Shown here piece after piece: positions 1 through 7,757 of a stretch of 64,000 nt of DNA (position 1 is the first letter of the stretch; each line of letters opens with the position of its first letter). The notes beneath the pieces are model-generated. The model was not told where the DNA came from and ran no database searches. It worked only from the letters and a program-made list of their open reading frames with translations. The DNA is from Anaerolineales bacterium HSG25 (GTDB lineage Bacteria; Chloroflexota; Anaerolineae; 4572-78; J111): assembly GCA_030377865.1 (NCBI GenBank), contig JAUCGA010000017.1:1-64000 (forward strand). The letters run 5' to 3'. Position numbers and translations under genes: made by a program.

Positions 1-126
1 CCACTACTCCAACTTCCTCATTTAGCTGTTCTTTCGGTATTTCTCCTAACTTAACCCATTCTACTGATTTGATAGCCGGTATTTACCAAGTTTCACCCTT
101 GCCACAAAAAAGTATTCTTCGGGGCT
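1..126 (-). pseudogene. possible 3' remnant of a Nudix-like protein, running off the left edge
   Basis: Read on the minus strand, this stretch contains EYFFVARVKLG and then, in a second frame, VEWVKLGEIPKEQL. This resembles the C-terminal half of Nudix hydrolases, where an EYFFVA-type strand is followed by a W-V-L-E-P segment. The two pieces are in different frames, no Nudix box is inside the window, and family B element B1 begins immediately to the right. It may be a degraded gene or chance; the support is weak. Confidence 0.2.
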
Positions 127-217
127 GTAAAAATTCAGTAAAACCGCCCTAGAAACCCGATTTCTTTGAGAAATCGGGTTTCTGACGTTCCTTCCGGCGA
201 GTTCACTGAATATTTAC
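127..217 (+). mobile_element. family B palindromic element, copy B1
   Basis: A 91-bp element running from GTAAAAATTCAGTAAA to CTGAATATTTAC, with a central hairpin (AAACCCGATTTC / GAAATCGGGTTT, loop TTTGA). It has no coding capacity. No target duplication is visible at this copy. Confidence 0.8.
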
Positions 218-310
218 CAAAATCTGAGGCTCCCAGCAGGTAAGCACAGGGCAAGGGGCCGAATCGAGCCAGTCGTTGCGCCAACCAACTATCGGGCTGA
301 TGCGGTGCGG

Positions 311-1555
311 TTACTCCTCCTCGGCCCAAAGTTGGACGAGTTGCAAGCACATCTGCACCGATTTTTCCATGTCGTGCAAGCTAACCCACTCCAAACAACT
401 GTGGATGTTCTGCATGCCGGTAAACAGATTCGGCGTAGGCACGCCCCGCTCGGTCAAACGAGCGCCATCGGTCCCGCCTCGAATGATGGTATGCTGAGGG
501 TCAAGGCTTGCCCGTTTGGCCGCGACAATGGCTTTGTTGACGGGGGTCATGTCCTTTTTGAGCCAGTCGCGCATGTTGCGGTACTGTTTGGTAATCTTAC
601 ACTCGATGGTGGCTCGCGGTTCAAGAGCTTGTATCTGCTCGCAAATAGCTTTTACCTGCTCGCCATGTGCCTTTAAGTTCTCTCGATCAAAGTCCCGTAA
701 AATTAGCTTTAAGGCCACTTTTGTTGCGCCGCCGGTAATCTCATAGACATGAATATATCCCTCCCGCTCGGCGGTGGTTTCGGGGGTGTGATGATTTTGG
801 GGCAAAGCCTCAATAAATTTACCGGCCAGAAGTACGGCGTTGACCAAGATTCCTTTGGCATAACCCGGATGAGCCGGTACGCCAGTAATCGTCACCTCGG
901 CCTTGTCTGCTGAAAAGGTCTCGAACTGAACCTCGCCCGTATTGCCCCCATCCAAGGTATAGGCCACATCAACATTTAAGTCCTCTAATTTAAGATGCGT
1001 TACCCCATGCCCAATCTCTTCGTCAGGCGTAAAACAGAGCCGAATCTCACCATGCGGAATCGTCGTATCGGCCAATAACTGCTTGGCAAGGGTCATGACA
1101 ATCGCCACGCCAGCCTTATCATCCGCCCCCAACAAGGTTGTTCCATCGGTGGTCACAATATCTTGCCCGATTTTTTGTTTGAGTTCGGGCGCGCTCTGCT
1201 CGTTCAAAATAAGGTCAGCCGCGGGTAATATTATCGGTTGGCCGTCGTAATTGCGATGCACCGTCGGCTTGACTCCTGTTCCACTCACTGCGGGCGAGGT
1301 GTCAACATGAGCCAACAACCCCACCACCGGCAAATTAGGCCGGTCAATGGTAGCTGGAATGGTCGCAAAAACGGTGGCATAGTCGGTCAGGTTGATCTCC
1401 TGCGCGCCAAGTTCGGTCAACTCATCAACCAGCAGGTTCAATAAGTCGTACTGTTTGTCCGTACTGGGTACGGTTCCGGTATTATCGTCACTGGTGGTGT
1501 CGATCTGTACATATCGTAAAAAACGAGTTTCTAAATCTGTTCTGTAATCGGTCAT
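311..1555 (-). CDS. pepT: peptidase T (tripeptide aminopeptidase)
   Basis: A cytoplasmic M20B-family di-zinc aminopeptidase that removes the N-terminal residue of tripeptides. The ligand motifs are intact: AHVD (H83, D85), bridging D145 in GADDKAG, the catalytic/ligand pair E179-E180 in PDEE, D202 in LDGG and H385 in NIHSCLEW. The dimerisation lid lies between about residues 210 and 320. The length, 414 residues, is normal for PepT. I chose the ATG at 1555 because GGAG lies 6 nt upstream. An ATG four codons further upstream (1567) has no better site. The gene stands alone. Family A element A1 lies about 40 bp upstream, so the leader contains its hairpin. The identification is secure. Confidence 0.95.
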   Translation of the reverse strand: MTDYRTDLETRFLRYVQIDTTSDDNTGTVPSTDKQYDLLNLLVDELTELGAQEINLTDYATVFATIPATIDRPNLPVVGLLAHVDTSPAVSGTGVKPTVHRNYDGQPIILPAADLILNEQSAPELKQKIGQDIVTTDGTTLLGADDKAGVAIVMTLAKQLLADTTIPHGEIRLCFTPDEEIGHGVTHLKLEDLNVDVAYTLDGGNTGEVQFETFSADKAEVTITGVPAHPGYAKGILVNAVLLAGKFIEALPQNHHTPETTAEREGYIHVYEITGGATKVALKLILRDFDRENLKAHGEQVKAICEQIQALEPRATIECKITKQYRNMRDWLKKDMTPVNKAIVAAKRASLDPQHTIIRGGTDGARLTERGVPTPNLFTGMQNIHSCLEWVSLHDMEKSVQMCLQLVQLWAEEE

Positions 1556-1594
1556 GGTTTTCTCCATAGTTTTTGTGGCTTTGATCTTTGTTTA

Positions 1595-1696
1595 TGTAGT
1601 GGTCAGGTTGATGTTGAAAATGGAGTGCAACGGGTTTAGCCGTTGCTACAGGCAATGGCTGAACCCATTGCACTCCAACATCATCTTGACCACCAC
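1595..1696. mobile_element. family A palindromic element, copy A1
   Basis: A 102-bp near-palindrome with TGTAGTGGTCA / TGACCACCACA ends. It is flanked by a 16-bp direct repeat with two mismatches (CTTTGATCTTTGTTTA at 1579-1594, CTTTGATCTTCGTTTG at 1697-1712). The core hairpin carries TGCAACGGGTTTAGCCG and its complement. It sits in the pepT leader. Confidence 0.85.
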
Positions 1697-1771
1697 ACTT
1701 TGATCTTCGTTTGGGCCAAGCCAGACCTTCAATACCCATTCGGGCACGTAGGAGAAAAATACACCTTGAAG

Positions 1772-1862
1772 GTAAATATTCAGTGAACTCGCCAGAAAGA
1801 GCATCAGAAACCCGATTTCTTTAAGAAATCAGGTTTTTAGGGCTACTTTACTGAACTTTTAC
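1772..1862 (-). mobile_element. family B palindromic element, copy B2
   Basis: A 91-bp family B element in reverse orientation (GTAAATATTCAGTGAAC to ACTGAACTTTTAC). The hairpin loop reads TTTAA on the plus strand. No target duplication is visible. Together with A1 it accounts for most of the space between pepT and the carbonic anhydrase gene. The remaining 1863-2039 shows no gene. Confidence 0.75.
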
Positions 1863-2039
1863 ACTCAACCTCTCCTGTGAGGCATGTAGTTTTCCTCGCA
1901 GGTGTTGTGTGATCGAAACAAAAGACCATAGCCGATATAATTTTTCAAGAATTGGTTAGCCTAAAAAGTTTAAATAGTATAATATAAAGTGCCTGCAATG
2001 AGCAAGAATTTTTTATTTAATCAGTATTGGGGTACAGAG

Positions 2040-2540
2040 ATGTTTGAAACTAAATTTAGACCGAATCAAGTTCATCCAACTGTATTTATTGCGACCGGCG
2101 CGGTCGTTGTTGGTGATGTATCGTTAGCCGCTGAGGCAAGTGTCTGGTTTAACAGCACTTTACGGGGCGACACCACACCGATTATAGTCGGCGAGCGTAC
2201 CAATATTCAGGAGGGGTCGATTCTTCATGCCGATCCGGGGTATCCGGCTATTTTGGGGCAAGGGGTAACGGTGGGGCATGGTGCGGTGGTGCATGGCGCT
2301 ACGGTGGGGGATAACAGCCTCATTGGCATTCGTGCCACCTTATTAAATGGCGTGGTTGTCGGCGAAAACTGCTTAGTGGGAGCCGGATCGTTGTTGACTC
2401 CCGGCAAGCAGTTTCCGGCAGGGTCGTTGATTTTGGGAAGTCCGGCCAAGGTTATCCGAGCTTTGACCGTTGAGGAGATTGCGGCCAATCGTCAAACCGC
2501 GGAGATATACGTCAAACGAGCATTGGCATTTCGAGAATAA
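2040..2540 (+). CDS. gamma-class carbonic anhydrase family protein (left-handed beta-helix)
   Basis: A 166-residue hexapeptide-repeat protein of the YrdA/PaaY/CaiE group. It begins HPTVFIATGAVVVGDV and shows repeated [IV]-G-x-x coils typical of a left-handed beta helix. The zinc-binding histidines of gamma carbonic anhydrases appear conserved: H63 in LHAD, and H80 and H85 in VGHGAVVHGA. Homotrimeric, cytoplasmic CO2 hydration is the usual activity, but several family members act in other pathways, so the substrate is open. I prefer the ATG at 2040, which matches the family N-terminus. An upstream GTG (1989) or ATG (1998) would add up to 17 unconserved residues. Element E1 follows 13 bp after the stop. 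Confidence 0.85.
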   Translation: MFETKFRPNQVHPTVFIATGAVVVGDVSLAAEASVWFNSTLRGDTTPIIVGERTNIQEGSILHADPGYPAILGQGVTVGHGAVVHGATVGDNSLIGIRATLLNGVVVGENCLVGAGSLLTPGKQFPAGSLILGSPAKVIRALTVEEIAANRQTAEIYVKRALAFRE

Positions 2541-2553
2541 ATCTTCCAATTAA

Positions 2554-2720
2554 GGCAGTTCCAGAAAAATAACTCTCCCAAAATAGGGTGAGAATAAATC
2601 CTCACCCTAAAAGCTTAAGACCGCTAAAGCGGCCTAAATAGCTGGCTTCAGCCTGCTTTAACTATTAGCATCGGGATTTATTCCGATGCGTTTTGGGAGA
2701 TTTTAAACGTTGGAACGGCC
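2554..2720. mobile_element. family E element, copy E1
   Basis: The terminal inverted repeats GGCAGTTCCAG.. and ..TTGGAACGGCC are flanked by TAA on both sides (2551-2553, 2721-2723). The cargo includes the AAGACCGCTAAAGCGG hairpin module, which also occurs on its own at 42336. The right end forms the stop codon of the neighbouring ABC ATPase gene. Confidence 0.75.
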
Positions 2721-3862
2721 TAAATGGTGGTGATTCGTCGTTCGGTTTGTGAGTTGAAAAAGTAAAGTTGGTCGGCAGGAAGAAAAATATCAACCCTGTC
2801 GCCTATTTTGTGAGAATTATTGAGCGGGCAGGTGGCGATATATTGCTGACTGCCCGTTTTTAGGTGGAGCAACTGTCTCTGCTGAGCAAAGTCCGGTTCG
2901 ATATGGTCAATTAGGCCATTAAGGATGCTTCCATCCGGTGTACCTATTACCTGTTCAACCAAACAGGTTTTTTCGGGACGGATGCCAACGGTAATTTTAT
3001 TACCATCATGCAGATAAGTCTTGTAAGTCGCGGGGATCGGCATGATCATCTCATTGAGGTGAATCCAGCCTGATTGAACCGTGCCGCCGCTAAAAATATT
3101 CATAGCTGGACGACCAACAAAACTAGCCACAAAAATAGTATCTGGATGCTCGCGCAACCGCCGATATGTGCCGACCTGCTCGATTTTTCCATCACGCATG
3201 ACCGCGATAATGTCGGCAATGGTAATCGCTTCATCTTGGTCATGGGTTACATAAAAAGTCGTAATCTGAAACTTGTGGAGTAATCGCTTGATTTCTAACC
3301 GAGTTTTACTACGAAGTTTAGCGTCGAGGTTGGCTAACGGTTCGTCAAACAAAAATACACGAGGATTCCGCACTATGGCCCGCCCAATCGCCAGCCGTTG
3401 TTGCTCCCCGCCGGACAGATGCCCCGGTTTCTGTTTGAGCAGATCATTAAAACCCACCCCCATAATCTCTGAGGTAATCCGTACTCGCTCTTCAATTTCT
3501 GCGTCGGGTGCTTTACGGACTTTAAACGAAAATGTGAGGTTTCCTAAGCCCTTAAAATGGGGATATAGCGCATAATTCTGAAACACCATGCCGATATGCC
3601 GATCTTTGGGTAGAATATTATTGATGTTCTGCTCATCGTAAAAAACTGTACCTGTATAGTCGGTTTCGATTCCGGCAATCACTTTTAACAAGGTGGTTTT
3701 GCCACAGCCCGATGGGCCGAGTAACGCACAGGTTTGCCCATGGGGCACTGTCAAAAAAATTTTATTCAGGGCATACCGCAACGGCTCTGGCGACGATACA
3801 GAATTGGCATTGGTTGGGTCAGAATAGGTTTTGCTCAGGTCACGGATTTGAATCGTCGTCAT
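2720..3862 (-). CDS. MsmX/UgpC/MalK-type ABC transporter ATP-binding protein
   Basis: A 380-residue ATPase for carbohydrate-type ABC importers. The nucleotide-binding domain (residues 1-235) has Walker A GPSGCGKT (49-56), Q-loop VFQNYALYP, signature LSGGEQQR (149-156), Walker B VFLFDEP (169-175) and the switch histidine in YVTHDQDEA. Residues 240-380 form the TOBE/MOI regulatory domain, with the GIRPE motif. No permease or binding-protein gene lies nearby, so it probably serves permeases encoded elsewhere, as MsmX does. The TAG stop uses the terminal bases of element E1. The substrate cannot be read from the sequence. The ATG is preceded by GAGAGAG-rich sequence. Confidence 0.9.
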   Translation of the reverse strand: MTTIQIRDLSKTYSDPTNANSVSSPEPLRYALNKIFLTVPHGQTCALLGPSGCGKTTLLKVIAGIETDYTGTVFYDEQNINNILPKDRHIGMVFQNYALYPHFKGLGNLTFSFKVRKAPDAEIEERVRITSEIMGVGFNDLLKQKPGHLSGGEQQRLAIGRAIVRNPRVFLFDEPLANLDAKLRSKTRLEIKRLLHKFQITTFYVTHDQDEAITIADIIAVMRDGKIEQVGTYRRLREHPDTIFVASFVGRPAMNIFSGGTVQSGWIHLNEMIMPIPATYKTYLHDGNKITVGIRPEKTCLVEQVIGTPDGSILNGLIDHIEPDFAQQRQLLHLKTGSQQYIATCPLNNSHKIGDRVDIFLPADQLYFFNSQTERRITTI

Positions 3863-3890
3863 AGGCTCTCTCTCTTTTTTGTTCTTTCTT

Positions 3891-4210
3891 GGAATCGGAA
3901 TTAAATAAGTTGCGTGTTTTCACATAAGAATAAATTCTTATACTGACACGAGAAACCTGCGGCTCTCTAGGAGTTTCCGTGCAAAATTCCATTCGTAGTA
4001 AAATTCTCGCAGAGACGCGGAGACGCAGAGTTTTTATGCTTTTCTCTGCGCCTTTGCGTCTCCGCGAGAGCATTTTTTTCTACTTAAAAAATCAAGATTT
4101 GTTTTGCACGGAATATCCCATAGAACCAAACCTGCTTAAGCAGGTTTTCCGTTTAAGACGCTGATTTCAATCAGCGGCCTTATGCACAGGTTGGTATGGC
4201 CTTATTCCTA
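3891..4210. mobile_element. family D element (D8) interrupted by a family G element
   Basis: The left end GGAATCGGAATTAAATAAG and right end CTTATTCCTA frame two hairpin modules: TAAGAATAAATTCTTA, and the CCTGCTTAAGCAGG/GCTGATTTCAATCAGC module shared with copies at 28032 and 41630. Family G element G0 is inserted at 3961-4127, with 8-bp duplications. The last three bases, TAG on the minus strand, are the stop codon of the PAS sensor gene. Confidence 0.75.
3961..4127. mobile_element. family G element, copy G0, nested in D8
   Basis: The ends GGCTCTCTAGGAGTTTCCGT and its imperfect complement ACGGAATATCCCATAGAACC are bounded by the 8-bp direct repeat AAACCTGC (3953-3960 and 4128-4135). The core is a GCAGAGACGCGGAGACGCAG hairpin, different from the core of copies G1-G3. 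Confidence 0.85.
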
Positions 4211-6895
4211 CTGTTTTGCCGCTTGACGTTGGGTTATATCTTGATGAACACCACGATAGCCACAATATAGGCCATCTTCATCAAAATAAGGCAAAGCGTT
4301 GGTCTCTACCAGTACCCTCTGCTTATTTTTATGAAGTTGGGTGCTTTCGACGGCAATCAATGGTTTGCGAGTTTTCATACGCCCTTGGAAGACCGCCTTA
4401 AGTCGTTTACCCTCATTTTTGGGCATAAAATCGAATATTTTTTTGCCTAACACCTGTTCTGGTTTTAGCCCCAAAACATCCTCAATTTTAGGACTAATAT
4501 AGGTATAGGTCATCTCTCGATCTATTTCCCAAACACAGTCACTAATCGTTTCAATTAAGCTCTGGAACCGTGAATTGCTTTTGCGTAAGGCTTCTTCAGC
4601 TTGTTTACGCTCGCTGATGTCACGATGAACACCAGTCATTTTTAGCACTCGACCATTGTCATCCCGCTCAATCACTCGTCCCTGCCCTAAAATCCATTTC
4701 CATTGCCCCGATTTGGCCTTCAAGCGATGTTCAGCCTCGTAAAAGGGTATTTCACCAGCAAAGTGACTATTAAGATTATCCATGACTCTGGATATATCGT
4801 CAAGGTGCATCAATCCAGCCCAAGAGCGAATATTTTTCTGAACTTCCACCTCCGTATAACCGAGCATCTCAGCCCATTCAGCACTAAAGTTCATCTCTCC
4901 CGATTCAACGTCCCAATCCCAGGTGCCGACAATACTGGCCTCTAGGGGGAGCTTAACAGATTCACTACTTGGAATCGGTAGGTCGAGCTTTTCTTGTTTA
5001 CGCCACTCATCAACCTGAGTTTGTAACTGTTCATTGACCGCGACCACTTCGGCGGTACGTTTGTTGACCACCTGCTCAAGCCGCAACTGCGCCTCTTGTA
5101 GTTTCTGCTCAGTCTCTTTATACCGAGAAATATCCTCCATGTGTACCATGACCACGTTAGGCGGCACATAGATATAACTAGTAACAAAATATCTGGTCTG
5201 ACCTGTCGTCAATAGTTGATAAGGAGCCTCTCGCCGAACTGTCTTTTTGGTGATAAAACAGCGTTTGAAATCCTCCAAAATATGAGCTTTATCTTTGAAC
5301 ATTTCGCCCGCTTTTTTGCCCATGTAGTCGATAATCCGTCCGCTGATGGCTTTGGAGGCGGCATCGTTATAGTCGATTAAAACAAAGTCACGCCCGACTC
5401 GTTGCCAAGTGTAGGTCGGTACAGGAATGCCGTTATATTGCAGGCGTAATCGCTCTCGACTTTGCCGAGTCGCCTCAGCCAATCGAGTGCGCTCGTTAAT
5501 CTCTTGTTGCAGACGTTCGTTAGCGACGCGTAACTCTTGGGTGCGCTCGTCAATCAACTCTTGCAGATGATGCCGATGGCGGCGCAGTTCGGCCAGAACT
5601 CGCTTACGTTCAGTAATATCTTCCAAAATTGCCACATAGTGGGTCATTTTTCCATCACGATTGGTAATCGGTGAGATGGTGGCATACTCCCAATAAAACT
5701 CGCCAGCCTTTTTGCGATTTTTTATCTCGCCCCGCCATGTTGTACCGGAAGCGATGGTGGCCCATAGTTTCTCATAATATTCTGTATCATGCTCGCCCGA
5801 TTTCAGGATGCTAGGTTTCTGACCGACAACCTCTGCTTCATCATATCCTGCTATTTGACAAAAAACAGGGTTTACATACTCAATTACGCCATTAATATCG
5901 GTAATCATAATCGAGATAGGACATTGTGTCACGACCCGAGAGAGTTTACGTAATTCGGTTTCGGCTCGTTTGCGAGCGGTAATATCTTTGGTTGTGCCAA
6001 TACTGGCCCATTTACCTTGATAGGGGAAAATGCCGACGTTGATATTAACTGTCACTTTCCGAGTTTTATCTTTGTGGATCAGATTAAAATCATACTCTTT
6101 CGGAACACCCTTTTTGACCTCCATCGGGCCATATTGCGTGACCAACATCTCCAAATCATCACGAGCAATTAAACTAGAAAACTTACGCCCTCGCAGTTCT
6201 TTGACCGTATAGCCAATCATTTTGGCAAAGGCTTCGTTGACAAAGGCAAGTTTACCGTCTTGCACCAGAAAAACACCATTCTGAATATTACTCACCAAGG
6301 TACGGTACTTTTCTTCTGATTGACGGAGCGCTTCCTCGGTCTTTTGTCGCACCTCAATCTCTTGCCGGAGTTGAACATTGGTTCGTTTTAGACGAGTGGT
6401 TCGTTTCCTAGCCCACTGTTTGAGCGAATCATGAGTGGTTGTTAGAGCGGCAGTTTCTTGACCCACCACCACATATCGTAAAGAGCGCTCCAATAACGGG
6501 CTACTAAGTTGCTTCTTCAATAGATAGTCAGCAACACCAACCTCTGTTGCTTCGACCAATGTAGGACTTTTTGTCGCATCGTCAGTTAACAAAATAAAGG
6601 GAGCGCGACTTTCTACCGCCCGCGCCTCCATAATCAAACGCTCCCATCCTGTTTGAGGTTTGCCATGCCCGTTGGTTTGAGCCACGCTCTCTAGCGACGC
6701 GTCAATCAGGTAGATATCATGTCGGTTGCGAGTTATCATCTTCTTCGCATTTTCATAATTTCCAACCCACTCCAAGTAACACACCCAGCTCTCAAAAGGG
6801 GTGTTTTCTTCTATGTCAGATAACATTCTACGAATCTGAAGGTAATCTTTTTCGTTGCTGGAGACCAGCAAAATATTCATGCTTCGTTTTTCCAT
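4208..6895 (-). CDS. receiver plus five-PAS sensor protein without a kinase or other output domain
   Basis: An 895-residue cytoplasmic signalling protein. It has an N-terminal receiver-like domain (about 6-145, with D65 in YLIDASL), a coiled-coil linker, then five PAS/PAC repeats (about 195-312, 320-440, 485-605, 640-765 and 775-890). Each PAS-PAC ends in a DIT/DIS-x-RK-type motif, and coiled coils separate several of them. Such arrays normally precede HisKA-HATPase or GGDEF domains, but this protein stops straight after the fifth PAC (DITQRQAAKQ). Its TAG stop is the first triplet of element D8, so C-terminal loss by element insertion or deletion is likely. I chose the ATG at 6895, with GAGG 6-7 nt upstream. 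An ATG at 6964 lacks a ribosome site. Confidence 0.85.
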   Translation of the reverse strand: MEKRSMNILLVSSNEKDYLQIRRMLSDIEENTPFESWVCYLEWVGNYENAKKMITRNRHDIYLIDASLESVAQTNGHGKPQTGWERLIMEARAVESRAPFILLTDDATKSPTLVEATEVGVADYLLKKQLSSPLLERSLRYVVVGQETAALTTTHDSLKQWARKRTTRLKRTNVQLRQEIEVRQKTEEALRQSEEKYRTLVSNIQNGVFLVQDGKLAFVNEAFAKMIGYTVKELRGRKFSSLIARDDLEMLVTQYGPMEVKKGVPKEYDFNLIHKDKTRKVTVNINVGIFPYQGKWASIGTTKDITARKRAETELRKLSRVVTQCPISIMITDINGVIEYVNPVFCQIAGYDEAEVVGQKPSILKSGEHDTEYYEKLWATIASGTTWRGEIKNRKKAGEFYWEYATISPITNRDGKMTHYVAILEDITERKRVLAELRRHRHHLQELIDERTQELRVANERLQQEINERTRLAEATRQSRERLRLQYNGIPVPTYTWQRVGRDFVLIDYNDAASKAISGRIIDYMGKKAGEMFKDKAHILEDFKRCFITKKTVRREAPYQLLTTGQTRYFVTSYIYVPPNVVMVHMEDISRYKETEQKLQEAQLRLEQVVNKRTAEVVAVNEQLQTQVDEWRKQEKLDLPIPSSESVKLPLEASIVGTWDWDVESGEMNFSAEWAEMLGYTEVEVQKNIRSWAGLMHLDDISRVMDNLNSHFAGEIPFYEAEHRLKAKSGQWKWILGQGRVIERDDNGRVLKMTGVHRDISERKQAEEALRKSNSRFQSLIETISDCVWEIDREMTYTYISPKIEDVLGLKPEQVLGKKIFDFMPKNEGKRLKAVFQGRMKTRKPLIAVESTQLHKNKQRVLVETNALPYFDEDGLYCGYRGVHQDITQRQAAKQ

Positions 6896-7111
6896 TAAAA
6901 CCCTCGACTTTTCCAGCCTAACATGGGCTAACGTATTAATAATCTTAGCTTTGTTAAAAAGCATAACCTTAAATTCCTATGGGGTCAATAGTATAAATAG
7001 GTGGTTTGTTATATAAATCTTCAATTAGCATGGTACAAATATCTGTTTTTGGCAAGGAAGAGGTGTTCATGGAATTAAATACGTTGCACGTTTTCAAACC
7101 CTCGCTGACTT

Positions 7112-7210
7112 GGAATAGGATTTTAATAAATTGCGCGCTCCAGAGTGGTTCAATCTCCAAGATTGAACCACTCTCATGGCGAACTGCACAAGTTAATTAA
7201 TCCCGATTCC
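7112..7210. mobile_element. family D element, copy D1
   Basis: A D-type element ending in TTAATTAATCCCGATTCC. Its core hairpin is GAGTGGTTCAAT / ATTGAACCACTC with loop CTCCAAG. It lies in the 860-bp gene-free stretch between the PAS sensor and the ABC exporter gene. Confidence 0.7.
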
Positions 7211-7284
7211 TTGTTAGCCCAGATATGCCAAATTGACAGATTATCGCCCCCTGAGCTTGCCGAAGGGGCGATGTCTTCGGCAAA

Positions 7285-7375
7285 GTAAAAGTTCAGTAAA
7301 GCCGCCCTAGAAACCCGATTTTTTTGAGAAATCGGGTTTCTGATGCTCTTTCTGGCGAGTTCACTGAATATTTAC
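7285..7375 (+). mobile_element. family B element, copy B3, with 8-bp target duplication
   Basis: A 91-bp element (GTAAAAGTTCAGTAAAG to CTGAATATTTAC) flanked on both sides by the exact octamer TCGGCAAA (7277-7284 and 7376-7383). This is direct evidence of insertion. Confidence 0.9.
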
Positions 7376-7436
7376 TCGGCAAACTCAGACAACGCCTTAC
7401 ATGAATAAGTCAGCAAGGGTTTTCAATTCAAGGCCA

Positions 7437-7469
7437 ACCTTCCCGCAAGTTCTAAACTTGCGGGAAGGT
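7437..7469. repeat. stand-alone ACTTGCGGGAAG hairpin module
   Basis: A perfect hairpin, ACCTTCCCGCAAGTT / AACTTGCGGGAAGGT. The same module forms the core of family G copies G1-G3, and it occurs again in reverse at 57571-57603 with about 20 bp of shared flank. Confidence 0.7.
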
Positions 7470-7561
7470 GATAAGTCATAACAAAGGGCTGGTTCAAACA
7501 CTTTGCCCCAATTGGGGCAACATGGTACACTAGATCAATTAATCTCGATTCCTTAGTATTA

Positions 7562-7730
7562 AGGAAGTTTCAGAATTTAAAACCTCCCAAAACCATTGTG
7601 ATATTCTACCCCCTCCCCGACGCGTAGCTAGTCCCCCTGCTAGGGGGAGGAGCCGCCGCCTCCCTACATGGGGGACTGAGCGGGGTAGAGACTCTACTCA
7701 ATTTGGGAGATTTATTTTCTTGGAATTACC
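7562..7730. mobile_element. family E element, copy E2
   Basis: It runs from GGAAGTTTCAGAATTTAAAA to TTTTCTTGGAATTACC. The cargo is the CCCCCTGCTAGGGGGAGG hairpin module also seen in E3, E7 and E8. The TTA duplication is imperfect here. It ends 27 bp before the start of the ABC exporter gene. Confidence 0.7.
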
Positions 7731-7757
7731 AAATATAGCTCCCAACACAATTTGCCT

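Noticed and set aside
7142-7174. GGTTCAATC motifs resembling the T-loop of tRNAs
   Set aside because: They belong to the family D core hairpin, GAGTGGTTCAAT / ATTGAACCACTC. No acceptor stem, anticodon arm or D arm is present around them.
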